In this document: piece after piece, positions 25,244 to 32,969 of the stretch
Numbering within the stretch: the first letter of the stretch is position 1
Layout: the number at the start of each line of letters is the position of its first letter
From: Rhodospirillales bacterium
Lineage (GTDB): Bacteria > Pseudomonadota > Alphaproteobacteria > Rhodospirillales > Defluviicoccaceae
NCBI GenBank assembly: GCA_016793925.1
Contig: JAEULH010000018.1
Span: 1 to 35,309, forward strand
Length of the DNA stretch: 35,309 nt
Direction of reading: 5' to 3'
The notes under the pieces: generated by a model
What the model was told of the DNA's origin: nothing
The model's input: the letters and a program-made list of their open reading frames with translations, nothing else
Database searches by the model: none
Program-made: the position numbers and the translations under genes

Positions 25244-26461
25244 CTAGGCGTCGAGCCCGTAGGCGGCGTGCAGGGCGCGGACCGCAAGCTCCGTATATAC
25301 TTCGTCGATCAACACGCTGACCTTGATCTCGGAGGTCGAGATGACCTGAATGTTGATCCCCTTTTCGGCTAAAGTGCGGAACATCCGTTGCGCTATGCCC
25401 GCGTGGCTGCGCATACCGACCCCAATCACCGAAACCTTGACGACATTGGCGTCCGAACGCAAGTCGGCGTAACCGATATTGTCGCGGCATCCGGAGATGA
25501 CGCTGACGGCGCGCTCCAGATCGGCCTTGCCGACGGTGAAGGTCAGGTCGGTCGTCTCTCCCGAAGGTGAGACATTCTGCACGATCATGTCAACGTTGAT
25601 GCTGGCGTCGGCAAGGGGTCCGAAGATGCTTGCCGCGATCCCCGGCCGGTCGGCGACCCGCAGAAGCGTAATTTTGGCCTCGTCCCGGCTGTAGGCGATG
25701 CCGCTCACCAGTTCCTGTTCCACGATCTCGTCCTCCCCGACAACGAGCGTCCCCGGCAGGTCCGCGAAGCTCGACAACACCTGCAGGCGGACGCCGCAGT
25801 TCATTGCCAACTCGACGGCGCGAGTCTGCAGGACCTTTGCCCCCAGCGACGCCATCTCGAGCATTTCCTCGTAGGTGATCCGCTCGAGTTTGCGCGCGCG
25901 CGCGGCGATCCGCGGATCCGACGTATAGACGCCGTCCACGTCGGTGTAGATGTCGCAGCGATCCGCCGCCAAGGCCGCGGCCAAAGCCACCGCCGACGTG
26001 TCCGATCCGCCGCGGCCGAGCGTGGTGATGCGGCCGTCCGCGGTGATGCCCTGGAAGCCGGCCAGCACCGCGACCTCGCCGCGCGCCATCCGTCGGACGA
26101 TCTCGTCGGTTTCGACACCCTGGATACGGGCGCGGCCATGGGCGTTGTCGGTACTCAGCGGCAACTGCCAGCCGAGCCAGGAACGCGCCGCCACGCCGAG
26201 TTCCTGCAGCGCCAGGGCGAGAAGGCCGGCCGTCACCTGCTCGCCGCTGGCGACGACAACGTCGTACTCTCGCGCGTCGTGCAGGGGGCTGATCGCCGAG
26301 ACGTAGCCAACGAGCTGGTTTGTGACACCCGCCATCGCCGAGACCACCACCGCGACCTCGTTGCCGGCCGTCACACTCCCGGCGACCCGCGCCGCCACCG
26401 CCTTGATGCGGTCGATATCGGCCACGGATGTGCCGCCGAATTTCTGGACGAGTCGCGCCAT
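25244..26461 (-). CDS. lysC: Aspartate kinase
   Basis: Phosphorylates aspartate, the entry step to Lys, Thr, Met and diaminopimelate. The 405-aa enzyme starts M-A-R-L-V-Q-K-F-G-G-T-S-V (kinase motif at 7-13). G-R-G-G-S-D-T-S-A follows near 149-157, and the substrate-binding T-D-V-D-G-V-Y-T-S-D-P segment is intact. Two C-terminal ACT domains, beginning around residues 265 and 345, provide feedback binding, as in monofunctional LysC. It is the first gene of a long minus-strand run and is divergent from ubiG. No leader peptide or lysine riboswitch was seen upstream. Confidence 0.95.
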   Translation of the reverse strand: MARLVQKFGGTSVADIDRIKAVAARVAGSVTAGNEVAVVVSAMAGVTNQLVGYVSAISPLHDAREYDVVVASGEQVTAGLLALALQELGVAARSWLGWQLPLSTDNAHGRARIQGVETDEIVRRMARGEVAVLAGFQGITADGRITTLGRGGSDTSAVALAAALAADRCDIYTDVDGVYTSDPRIAARARKLERITYEEMLEMASLGAKVLQTRAVELAMNCGVRLQVLSSFADLPGTLVVGEDEIVEQELVSGIAYSRDEAKITLLRVADRPGIAASIFGPLADASINVDMIVQNVSPSGETTDLTFTVGKADLERAVSVISGCRDNIGYADLRSDANVVKVSVIGVGMRSHAGIAQRMFRTLAEKGINIQVISTSEIKVSVLIDEVYTELAVRALHAAYGLDA

Positions 26462-26663
26462 GGCCTCCGCAGTCTGTCGGTTCTCTCAATCGACCCGTTC
26501 GCGCTCTCGCAATGAAAGCGTGACACGGGTGCTGGTCTTCCAGGATGATGACCGGGCCCGGTCCGGTTGATGGCGTCGGTGACGGCGCTAGATAAAGGCA
26601 AAGCGGCAATCAGCGCAACAATCGTGCGCGCCTTCGCGCAACCCAAGCAGCGAGCGATACGCC
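26462..26663. promoter_or_regulatory. Divergent lysC / ubiG control region
   Basis: A 202-bp gap between the two ATG codons. For ubiG, a weak TTGATG (26567-26572), 16-bp spacer and TAGATA (26589-26594) could form a promoter. A TGCGCG-CCTT-CGCGCA hairpin (26625-26640) lies 23 bases before the ubiG start. A 10-bp CCGGGCCCGG palindrome is at 26552-26561. The lysC promoter was not located. Confidence 0.35.
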
Positions 26664-27488
26664 ATGGCGCAAAATCCAGCAGGGTCCAGTACGCTGGCGC
26701 CCGACGAAGTCGAGCGTTTTGCCGCGCTGGCGGATACCTGGTGGACCCTCGACGGTGAGTTCGGCCAACTGCACAAGCTCAACCCGGTGCGCATCGCCTT
26801 CATCCGCGACCACGTCCTCGCCCACTTCGGCCGGACCGCGGATCGTTCAGCCGGCAGTAGCCAAGGCGCAGCGGGCGGCGGGCGCACCGGCGAGGCGAGG
26901 CCCTTCGCCGGGCTCAGCATGGTCGACCTCGGCTGCGGCGGCGGCCTGTTGACCGAGCCGATGGCCCGGCTCGGGGCTGATGTGACCGGCGTGGACGCCG
27001 AGGCAAAGGCGATCGGCGTCGCCGCCGCTCATGCCGCCGCTCAGGGCCTGGAGATCGATTACCGCTGCGCCCTGCCGGAGGCATTGGCCGGCGAAGGCCG
27101 GTCCTTCGATGTCGTGCTCGCCATGGAGATCATCGAACACGTCGCCGACATCGACGCCTTCGTCGCGGCCTGCGCCCAGCTGCTCGCGCCAGGCGGGGCG
27201 ATGGTCCTGTCGACGCTGAACCGGACCCTCAAGGCGCTGGCGCTGGCCAAGATCGGCGCGGAATACGTGCTTCGCTGGGTGCCGCCGGGCACCCACGATT
27301 GGCGCAAGTTCGTGCGCCCCGACGAGCTGTCGAGGGCCCTGCGGCGGAACGGCCTGCGCGTCCGCGCCTTTCGCGGCATAACCTACAATCCGCTGGCCGA
27401 CCGCTGGGCGTTGAGCGAAGACCTCTCGATCAACTACCTCGCCTTCGTCACCCGCAGCGCAATTGGCGGTCGCAACCGCGCAACCTAG
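26664..27488 (+). CDS. ubiG: Ubiquinone biosynthesis O-methyltransferase UbiG
   Basis: SAM-dependent O-methyltransferase acting twice in ubiquinone synthesis. The 274-aa protein starts with the UbiG-type A-L-A-D-T-W-W-T-L-D-G-E-F-x-x-L-H-K-L-N-P-V-R. The SAM motif V-D-L-G-C-G-G-G-L is at 87-95, and the C-terminal D-W-R-K-F-V-R-P-D-E-L block is typical. A Gly/Ser/Arg-rich insertion of about 24 residues (57-80) before the Rossmann fold is longer than I expect. There is no strong ribosome site. Its TAG stop shares the CTAG tetramer with the stop of the convergent DUF1178 gene. Confidence 0.95.
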   Translation: MAQNPAGSSTLAPDEVERFAALADTWWTLDGEFGQLHKLNPVRIAFIRDHVLAHFGRTADRSAGSSQGAAGGGRTGEARPFAGLSMVDLGCGGGLLTEPMARLGADVTGVDAEAKAIGVAAAHAAAQGLEIDYRCALPEALAGEGRSFDVVLAMEIIEHVADIDAFVAACAQLLAPGGAMVLSTLNRTLKALALAKIGAEYVLRWVPPGTHDWRKFVRPDELSRALRRNGLRVRAFRGITYNPLADRWALSEDLSINYLAFVTRSAIGGRNRAT

Positions 27489-28000
27489 CCGTCGCGGCGT
27501 CGCCACCACGGCAAAACCTGGCAGACAATCCCGTCCTCGCGCAACGCGGCCGCCTCCTCGGCGCTGGCCTCGCCGTAGATGCCGCGCTCGGAGGTCTCGC
27601 CGAAATGGATGCGGCGCGCTTCCTCGGCAAAGCGCGGGCCGACGTCCTCGCAGGTCGACTCGATGGTGGCGCGCAGCCGGCTCAGAACCTTGGCCACCAC
27701 GTCCGCGTCGACGTGCAGGCGATCGCCTGGTGCCGGCACCGGTCCCGAGGCCGCGGCGGCTGCGGTTCCGCCGCCCGGCTCACCGGCCGAAGCCTCGGCC
27801 TCAGCCGCCTGGCCAATTTTTGCCCTGCTCCGAGCCGAACGGGCGACGCGCGGGGCCATCGGCGCCTTGATCACATCGGTGTTGCCGCATAACGGGCAGA
27901 CCAGCGCGCCGGCGTCGGCCTGCTCGTCGAACGAAGCGCCGGAGAGGAACCACGCCTCGAACCGATGCCCGGACGCGCAGGCGAGATCGAAGACAATCAT
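27485..28000 (-). CDS. DUF1178 family protein
   Basis: A 171-aa protein starting M-I-V-F-D-L-A-C-A-S-G-H-R-F-E-A-W-F, the standard opening of DUF1178. C8 and the C35-x2-C38 pair (V-C-P-L-C-G) suggest a small zinc-binding site. The middle (60-92) is Ala/Gly-rich and low in complexity, followed by a helical domain with the conserved-looking F-A-E-E-A-R-R-I-H-F-G-E. Function is not known. The ATG at 28000 overlaps the nitrilase stop by four bases. The gene is the last of comF-grxC-nitrilase-DUF1178, an arrangement I know from Alphaproteobacteria. Confidence 0.9.
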   Translation of the reverse strand: MIVFDLACASGHRFEAWFLSGASFDEQADAGALVCPLCGNTDVIKAPMAPRVARSARSRAKIGQAAEAEASAGEPGGGTAAAAASGPVPAPGDRLHVDADVVAKVLSRLRATIESTCEDVGPRFAEEARRIHFGETSERGIYGEASAEEAAALREDGIVCQVLPWWRRRDG

Positions 28001-28827
28001 GGAACCGGGCTCGCGAACGGCCGATCGTGGTCGAGCGACGGGATGCGTCGTCTCGCGTCTGCGACCGCTTCGGTGTCGACCGCGGCGGTGATGACGCCGA
28101 CGCCGTCGCCGCCGGCGTCGGCAATGATCGCGCCCCATGGATCGATAATCAGCGAGTGGCCGAAGGTGCGCCGGCCCTGGGCATGCACCCCGGACTGCGC
28201 CGGGGCAAGGACGTAACACCCGGTTTCGATCGCCCGGGCGCGGGCGAGGACGTGCCAGTGGGCCGCGCCGGTGGTTTGCGTGAACGCCGCCGGGATCGCG
28301 AGGATTTGGGCACCGGCCTTCGCGAGCGCTCGATACAGGTGGGCAAAGCGCAGGTCGTAGCAGACGCTCAGGCCCAACCGACCCCATGGCGTCGCCGCGA
28401 CCACCGCCTTTTCTCCCGGAGCGATGACGGCCGATTCCCGGTAATTCTCGCCGTTGCCGAGATCGACGTCGAACAGGTGGATCTTGTCATAGCGAACGAC
28501 CACGCGGCCTTGCCCGTCGATCAGCAGCGATCGGTTGACGATGCGCCCGTCATCGCGGCGAATCGTGAGCGACCCGATCAGGATCCAGACGCCGAGCGCG
28601 GCGGCCTCAGCCGCAAAAGCGGCAAGAGCGGGGTGGTCGGCCTCCGCAATCGCCTTTTCCCGCTGCAGGGCCTGATCCGGCTCGATCATCGCGACGTTTT
28701 CGGGCAATGCGATCAGCACCGCTCCCGCTGCGTGCGCCTCCCTGATCAGCGGCAGGACGGCGTCGATATTGGCGCCGATCTCCCGACGCGCACTCGTTTG
28801 CACGCAGGCGACGGTGCAGCGCGCCAT
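27997..28827 (-). CDS. Nitrilase-superfamily amidohydrolase (Nit1-like)
   Basis: A 276-aa carbon-nitrogen hydrolase with the full catalytic triad: E43 in L-P-E-N-V-A, K115 in Y-D-K-I-H-L-F-D-V and C156 in S-V-C-Y-D-L-R-F. The sequence around these residues matches the Nit1/NitFhit branch. That branch is known to remove deaminated glutathione, a side product of transaminases. The glutathione link fits the adjacent grxC, six bases away. It overlaps the DUF1178 gene by four bases. Starts at ATG 28827. The precise substrate is inferred from the branch and not shown. Confidence 0.9.
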   Translation of the reverse strand: MARCTVACVQTSARREIGANIDAVLPLIREAHAAGAVLIALPENVAMIEPDQALQREKAIAEADHPALAAFAAEAAALGVWILIGSLTIRRDDGRIVNRSLLIDGQGRVVVRYDKIHLFDVDLGNGENYRESAVIAPGEKAVVAATPWGRLGLSVCYDLRFAHLYRALAKAGAQILAIPAAFTQTTGAAHWHVLARARAIETGCYVLAPAQSGVHAQGRRTFGHSLIIDPWGAIIADAGGDGVGVITAAVDTEAVADARRRIPSLDHDRPFASPVP

Positions 28828-28833
28828 CGCCGC

Positions 28834-29097
28834 TCAGCCCTGCCCCTGCAGGATGGCATCGAGACGGCCCAACCTGTCCAGGTTGACGAGTTCGTCGGAG
28901 TCGCCGACGTGGCGTCCATCGACGAAGATCTGCGGCACCGTCTTTCGTCCGCCGGCGCGCTCCTGCATCTTCTGCCGCGCGCCCGGCTCTAACGAGACAT
29001 CGTGCTCTTCGAACGCCACGCTTTTCCTCTCCAGCAGCGCCTTGGCGCGCTGACAGTAGGGGCAGAAGGGGGTCGTATAAATCTCTATCCTGGCCAC
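28834..29097 (-). CDS. grxC: Glutaredoxin 3
   Basis: Small dithiol oxidoreductase of 87 aa that uses glutathione. The CPYC active site is at 12-15, and the glutathione-contact segments T-V-P-Q-I-F-V and H-V-G-D-S-D-E-L follow. The frame is open far upstream, but the start is the GTG at 29097. It is preceded by AGGAGGT at good spacing, and the family starts exactly here (A-R-I-E-I-Y-T-T-P-F-C). It lies six bases upstream of the nitrilase gene and 116 bp after comF. Confidence 0.93.
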   Translation of the reverse strand: MARIEIYTTPFCPYCQRAKALLERKSVAFEEHDVSLEPGARQKMQERAGGRKTVPQIFVDGRHVGDSDELVNLDRLGRLDAILQGQG

Positions 29098-29213
29098 CGG
29101 CGCGACCTCCTGGAAGGCAATGGGCGCATTGTTCGACGGTCGAGATATGGTCCGGTCCGGCCGAGGATGGAAGCGCGCGGTCGCGCGAGCCGGCGCATGG
29201 CAGGTCCGCTCGA

Positions 29214-30014
29214 TCAGTCGGCGCGAACCGTGCGCGCAAGGGTGAGCAGGTCGACCGCTGCGGCGCCTTCGCCCAGCAGCGCCCGCGCGCAGGCTTCCGC
29301 AGTCGCGCCGGTCGTACGGACATCGTCGACGAGCAGAACCCGCCGTCCGGCGAGCGCAGCGGTCCAGGCCGGATGAACGACGATGGCACCGCGCACCGCT
29401 TCGGCGCGCGCCGTCGGGCCGAGCCTGCCCAGCGAGGGGGTCTTGCGACGCCGCACCAGCAGGTCCGGGATCGCCGGCACCTCGCACAGGCGGGCGATCG
29501 CCAGGGCCAGGAGGGCCGCCTGGTTGTACTTGCGCGCCAGCAGGCGGGTCCAGTGCAGCGGCACCGGAGCGAGGATATCGGCGTCGCCGAGCAACTCGGC
29601 GCCGGCGCGTGCCATCCAGCCGGCGAAAACCGGCGCAGCGTCCGTCCGATCGGCGCGCTTGAAGGCAAGGATCAGGCCGCGGCTGCCGTCGTCGTATACG
29701 ACGGCCGCGCGGGCGCGCTCGAACAACCGGCGCCGGGCGAGGCATTCGCCGCAGAGGCCGCCATCGCCCGCCGCCGTTGCGAAGGGCAGGCCGCAGGCCT
29801 CGCACAACGGCGGGGCGATAAAGCGAATGTTCGACCAGCAGGCCGAACAGAGGGCGACGTCGGCGCGAAGCAGTTCGCGACAGCCGAGGCATTGCGGGGG
29901 GAGAAGCGAATCGAGCAGGTGACGGCCAAATCGGCGCAGCAACGGCCGCCCTTGTCGAGGCACGGGCCGAAGCAAGCCAACCTGCTCTTTGCTTGAAGCC
30001 ATCGCTTCGGCCAT
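29214..30014 (-). CDS. comF: ComF-family phosphoribosyltransferase-like protein
   Basis: A 266-aa protein with an N-terminal double zinc finger (P-P-Q-C-L-G-C, C-S-A-C, L-C-E-A-C-G, L-C-G-E-C) and a C-terminal type I phosphoribosyltransferase fold. The PRPP loop is V-L-L-V-D-D-V-R-T-T-G-A-T near residue 230. ComF is linked to DNA uptake and post-uptake processing in competent bacteria; here that is only a family association. The R-K-Y-N-Q-A segment, where many ComF proteins read R-G-F-N-Q-A, is also visible. Divergent from the NDUFAF5-like gene with 64 bp between. A GCGCG/CGCGC hairpin at 29173-29186 follows its stop. Confidence 0.9.
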   Translation of the reverse strand: MAEAMASSKEQVGLLRPVPRQGRPLLRRFGRHLLDSLLPPQCLGCRELLRADVALCSACWSNIRFIAPPLCEACGLPFATAAGDGGLCGECLARRRLFERARAAVVYDDGSRGLILAFKRADRTDAAPVFAGWMARAGAELLGDADILAPVPLHWTRLLARKYNQAALLALAIARLCEVPAIPDLLVRRRKTPSLGRLGPTARAEAVRGAIVVHPAWTAALAGRRVLLVDDVRTTGATAEACARALLGEGAAAVDLLTLARTVRAD

Positions 30015-30048
30015 ATAACAGGAAGCCGGCGCCTTAGGAAGATTTTTT

Positions 30049-30062
30049 ACCCCATGTGGGGT
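30049..30062. promoter_or_regulatory. 14-bp perfect palindrome between comF and NDUFAF5-like gene
   Basis: ACCCCAT-GTGGGGT lies in the 64-bp gap between divergent starts, immediately after a run of six T (30043-30048). Neither strand has a U-tract on the correct side for a terminator. It is better explained as a protein-binding site or as a leader hairpin 17 bases before the ATG at 30079. Confidence 0.4.
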
Positions 30063-30078
30063 CTACGGGACAGTGTTC

Positions 30079-30987
30079 ATGCCTGATGCCATGACCGTAT
30101 TCGACCGACGGGTCCTCCGGCTCCGGCGCGACCGGGCGGCGGCGACATTGGCCGGCCACGACTTCCTTTACCGGGAGGTCGCCGATCGTCTCGCCGATCG
30201 CCTCGATGATGTCCGCCGCAGGTTCCTGCTGGCTTTGGATCTCGGCTGCCACACCGGCACCCTGGCGACGGCGCTCCGCGGCCGTGGCGGAATCGAAACC
30301 CTGGTGAACTGCGACGTGGCGCCGGGGATGGTGGCGCTCGCGCCGCCGCCCGCGGTGGCCGGCGACGAGGAGGCGCTGCCTTTCGCCGATGGCGCCTTCG
30401 ATCTGATCCTCAGCGTGCTGAGTTTGCACTGGGTCAACGATCTGCCCGGCGCCCTGGCGCAGATCCGCCGGGCGTTGCGCCCGGATGGGCTCTTTCTTGC
30501 CGCGATGCTCGGCGGGCAGACGCTGAAGGAACTCCGCCAGGTCCTTGCCGACGCCGAAATTGCCGCGGAGGGCGGCCTCAGTCCGCGCGTATCGCCCTTC
30601 GTCGGCGTTCGCGACGCCGGCAATCTTCTGCAACGGGCCGGCTTCGCCCTGCCCGTGGTCGACGCCGAGGTGATCACCGTTTCGTACAGCGACCCTTTGC
30701 GCCTGATCGAAGACATCCGCGGCATGGGCGAGGCCAACGTCGCCATCGAGCGACGCCGGCAATTCGCCCGGCGAGCGACTCTGTTTGACGCCGTTGCTCG
30801 GTACCGCGATCGTTACGCCGACGATCGGGGTCGGATTCCGGCGACGTTTCAGGTTATCTACCTCACCGCCTGGGCGCCCGACCCGTCGCAGCCGAAACCG
30901 CTTCGGCGTGGCAGCGCGAGAAGCTCGCTGGCAGCCGCCTTGGCGACGCCGGAGACGCCGACAGAGGGCGCAGGCGGGGCGGGATAA
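30079..30987 (+). CDS. NDUFAF5-like SAM-dependent enzyme (complex I assembly factor family)
   Basis: A 302-aa class I methyltransferase-fold protein. The SAM motif D-L-G-C-H-T-G is at 54-60. The region S-L-H-W-V-N-D-L-P-x-A-L and the later G-G-x-T-L-x-E-L-R, S-P-x-x-S-P-F and G-M-G-E-x-N stretches match the human mitochondrial protein NDUFAF5 as I remember it. NDUFAF5 hydroxylates an Arg of a complex I subunit rather than transferring a methyl group, so an equivalent role in bacterial complex I is plausible. The frame also offers GTG at 30073, but ATG at 30079 fits homologues. The C-terminal 20 residues are Pro/Ala/Gly-rich. First gene of a plus-strand unit. Confidence 0.85.
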   Translation: MPDAMTVFDRRVLRLRRDRAAATLAGHDFLYREVADRLADRLDDVRRRFLLALDLGCHTGTLATALRGRGGIETLVNCDVAPGMVALAPPPAVAGDEEALPFADGAFDLILSVLSLHWVNDLPGALAQIRRALRPDGLFLAAMLGGQTLKELRQVLADAEIAAEGGLSPRVSPFVGVRDAGNLLQRAGFALPVVDAEVITVSYSDPLRLIEDIRGMGEANVAIERRRQFARRATLFDAVARYRDRYADDRGRIPATFQVIYLTAWAPDPSQPKPLRRGSARSSLAAALATPETPTEGAGGAG

Positions 30988-30998
30988 GGGGATTTTTC

Positions 30999-31256
30999 AT
31001 GGGCGAGGAGACGGCCGAGGACCTCCGCATCGGCGAGACGGCGGCACAGCTCCGGGCGATGAAGCAGGCCCTCGGCGACAGCTACTGGCAGGACGAAGAG
31101 GTGCATGCGCTGCAGCAGACGTTGCGCCGCCTGATCGGCAGCTACGGCGCCTGGGGCGAGAATCGGTTGCCGATGCACCAGCGGGCGCGCGCGGCCGCGC
31201 GCCTCGAGAGCGAGAACGCCGACCTGCTCTGGCCCGGCCGTGCGTCCGGCGGATGA
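30999..31256 (+). CDS. Small hypothetical protein, 85 aa
   Basis: I do not recognise it. It starts at ATG 30999, 11 bases after the NDUFAF5-like stop, with AAGGGG as ribosome site, so it is probably co-translated with that gene. The sequence is soluble, highly charged and mostly helical, with three Trp residues (Y-W-Q-D, Y-G-A-W-G-E, L-L-W-P) and no Cys. The helix T-A-A-Q-L-R-A-M-K-Q-A-L-G could form a short coiled coil. Position suggests a partner or accessory of the upstream enzyme, but no function is claimed. Confidence 0.65.
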   Translation: MGEETAEDLRIGETAAQLRAMKQALGDSYWQDEEVHALQQTLRRLIGSYGAWGENRLPMHQRARAAARLESENADLLWPGRASGG

Positions 31257-31313
31257 GACCGGTCATCCCGCCTTGCGCCTTTCCGATCGTCTTCCCGCTG
31301 TTGCGCTTTTCTT

Positions 31314-31365
31314 CTTCTCCCTCCGGGCCTTCCTCTCCCTCCGGGAGAGGATGAGGTGAGGGGGC
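31314..31365. repeat. Palindromic intergenic repeat element (REP-like)
   Basis: TCCTCTCCC-TCC-GGGAGAGGA (31331-31351) is a perfect 9-bp hairpin. It is flanked by CTCCCTCCGGG on the left and ATGAGGTGAGGGG on the right. This CTCTCCC / GGGAGAGG / GTGAGGG pattern resembles the short palindromic repeats dispersed between genes in many proteobacteria. It lies in the 119-bp gap before sfsA and may also act as a terminator. I see one copy in the window. Confidence 0.6.
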
Positions 31366-31375
31366 TTTTCCGTCA

Positions 31376-32155
31376 GTGAAGTTCGTCGCGCCGCTCGTTC
31401 GCGCCACGCTGGTGCGCCGCTACAAGCGTTTCCTCGCCGATGTCGCGTTGGAGGGCGGGGAGGTCGTGACCGCGCACTGCCCGAATTCCGGTTCGATGCT
31501 GTCGGTGAATGCGGTCGGCGCCGAGGTCTGGCTGTCGCCGGCGGCCGGAGCGAAGCGCAAACTGCCGTATACCTGGGAGCTGATTCGCCTCGGTGACGAG
31601 CTGGTCGGCATCAATACCGGCCGGCCCAATCCGCTCGTCGCCGAAGCCATCGTCGCGGGCGCCATTCCCGAACTCGCCGGCTACGACAGGATCCGTCGCG
31701 AGGTGCGGTACGGCCGCAACTCCCGGATCGACCTCTTGCTCGAAGCGCCCGACCGCCCCACGTGCTTGGTCGAGGTGAAGAACGTAACCATGAACCGCCA
31801 GCCGTCGCGCCGCATCGTCGAATTTCCCGATTGCGTGACCGCGCGAGGAACAAAACACCTGAACGAGCTCGCCGATGCTGCCGCCGCCGGCCGCCGCGCC
31901 GTGATGCTGTTTCTCGCTCAGCGCGGCGACGCCGACGGGTTCGTGATCGCGGATGACCTGGATCCGGGTTACGCGACGGCCCTTGAGCGCGCTGCCGATG
32001 CCGGCGTCGAGATGCTGTCCTACCGCTGTGCGGTCAACACCGACTGGATCCGGATCAACCGGCCGATGACCTTCATGGGTCGATCATCGGCGATCGGACG
32101 GTTTTCGGCCCTCGACTCAAGGAGCTTTCCGGTGGCAGGGTGCAGCCATGAATGA
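31376..32155 (+). CDS. sfsA: SfsA family protein
   Basis: A 259-aa protein of the sugar fermentation stimulation family. The start is GTG at 31376, giving M-K-F-V-A-P-L-V-R-A-T-L-V-R-R-Y-K-R-F-L, which aligns with the E. coli SfsA start. A nuclease-like centre D119 (R-I-D), E133-x-K135 (V-E-V-K) and the segment H-C-P-N-S-G-S-M are visible. SfsA has been described as DNA-binding, and its real role is unsettled. About 20 residues at the C-terminus extend beyond the usual end, and the tail overlaps the map gene by eight bases. Confidence 0.92.
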   Translation: MKFVAPLVRATLVRRYKRFLADVALEGGEVVTAHCPNSGSMLSVNAVGAEVWLSPAAGAKRKLPYTWELIRLGDELVGINTGRPNPLVAEAIVAGAIPELAGYDRIRREVRYGRNSRIDLLLEAPDRPTCLVEVKNVTMNRQPSRRIVEFPDCVTARGTKHLNELADAAAAGRRAVMLFLAQRGDADGFVIADDLDPGYATALERAADAGVEMLSYRCAVNTDWIRINRPMTFMGRSSAIGRFSALDSRSFPVAGCSHE

Positions 32156-32969
32156 AGTCAGCGTCGCTCCCGATCGGGCCAGCCGAACCATCAAGATCCA
32201 CCGCGAGGAGCACTTCGCAGCGATGCGCCGGGCCGGCGCGCTCGCCGCTGAGACCCTCGACTTCATCACCCCCTACGTTCAGCCGGGGGTTTCGACCGAC
32301 GAGCTCGACGGCCTGTGCGATGCCTTCGTCCGCGATCACGGCGGCATTTCCGCGCCGCTGAACTATCGCGGCTTCCCGAAATCGATCTGCACTTCGATCA
32401 ACCATGTCGTCTGCCACGGGATACCCGACCCCGGGAAGCGCCTGAAGGAGGGCGACGTTGTCAACATCGACGTCACCCCCATCGTCGACGGCTGGCACGG
32501 CGACTCGAGCCGGATGTATCCTGTCGGCGCGATCGGGGTGAAGGCGCAGCGGCTGATCGATGTCACCTTCGAGGCGATGTGGAAGGGAATTGCCGTCGTC
32601 CGGCCGGGCGCGACCGTCGGCGATATCGGCCACGCGATCCAGTCCTTCGTCGAGGCGCAGCGGTTCTCGGTGGTGCGCGACTTCTGCGGCCACGGGTTGG
32701 GGCGGGTTTTTCATGACGCGCCCAATATTCCGCACTACGGCGAGCCGGGGAGCGGCCCGGAGTTGCGCGAAGGCATGTTTTTCACCATCGAGCCGATGAT
32801 CAACGCCGGCCGCTGGGAGGTGAAGATCCTCAAGGACGGCTGGACGGCGGTCACCAAGGACCGGTCGCTTTCGGCCCAGTTCGAGCATTCGATCGGGGTG
32901 ACCGCCGACGGTTGCGAGGTCTTCACCCGCTCGCCAACCGGCCTGGACCGGCCGCCCTACGCGATTTGA
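32148..32969 (+). CDS. map: Methionine aminopeptidase, type I
   Basis: Removes the initiator Met from nascent proteins. The 273-aa enzyme shows all five metal ligands: D108 (N-I-D-V-T), D119 (H-G-D-S-S), H182 (G-H-G-L-G), E215 (T-I-E-P-M) and E246 (Q-F-E-H-S), plus H90 in V-C-H-G-I-P. The ATG at 32148 is inside the end of sfsA, overlapping it by eight bases. Its TGA overlaps the radC ATG by one base (TGATG). The three genes therefore form a coupled unit. Confidence 0.95.
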   Translation: MNEVSVAPDRASRTIKIHREEHFAAMRRAGALAAETLDFITPYVQPGVSTDELDGLCDAFVRDHGGISAPLNYRGFPKSICTSINHVVCHGIPDPGKRLKEGDVVNIDVTPIVDGWHGDSSRMYPVGAIGVKAQRLIDVTFEAMWKGIAVVRPGATVGDIGHAIQSFVEAQRFSVVRDFCGHGLGRVFHDAPNIPHYGEPGSGPELREGMFFTIEPMINAGRWEVKILKDGWTAVTKDRSLSAQFEHSIGVTADGCEVFTRSPTGLDRPPYAI

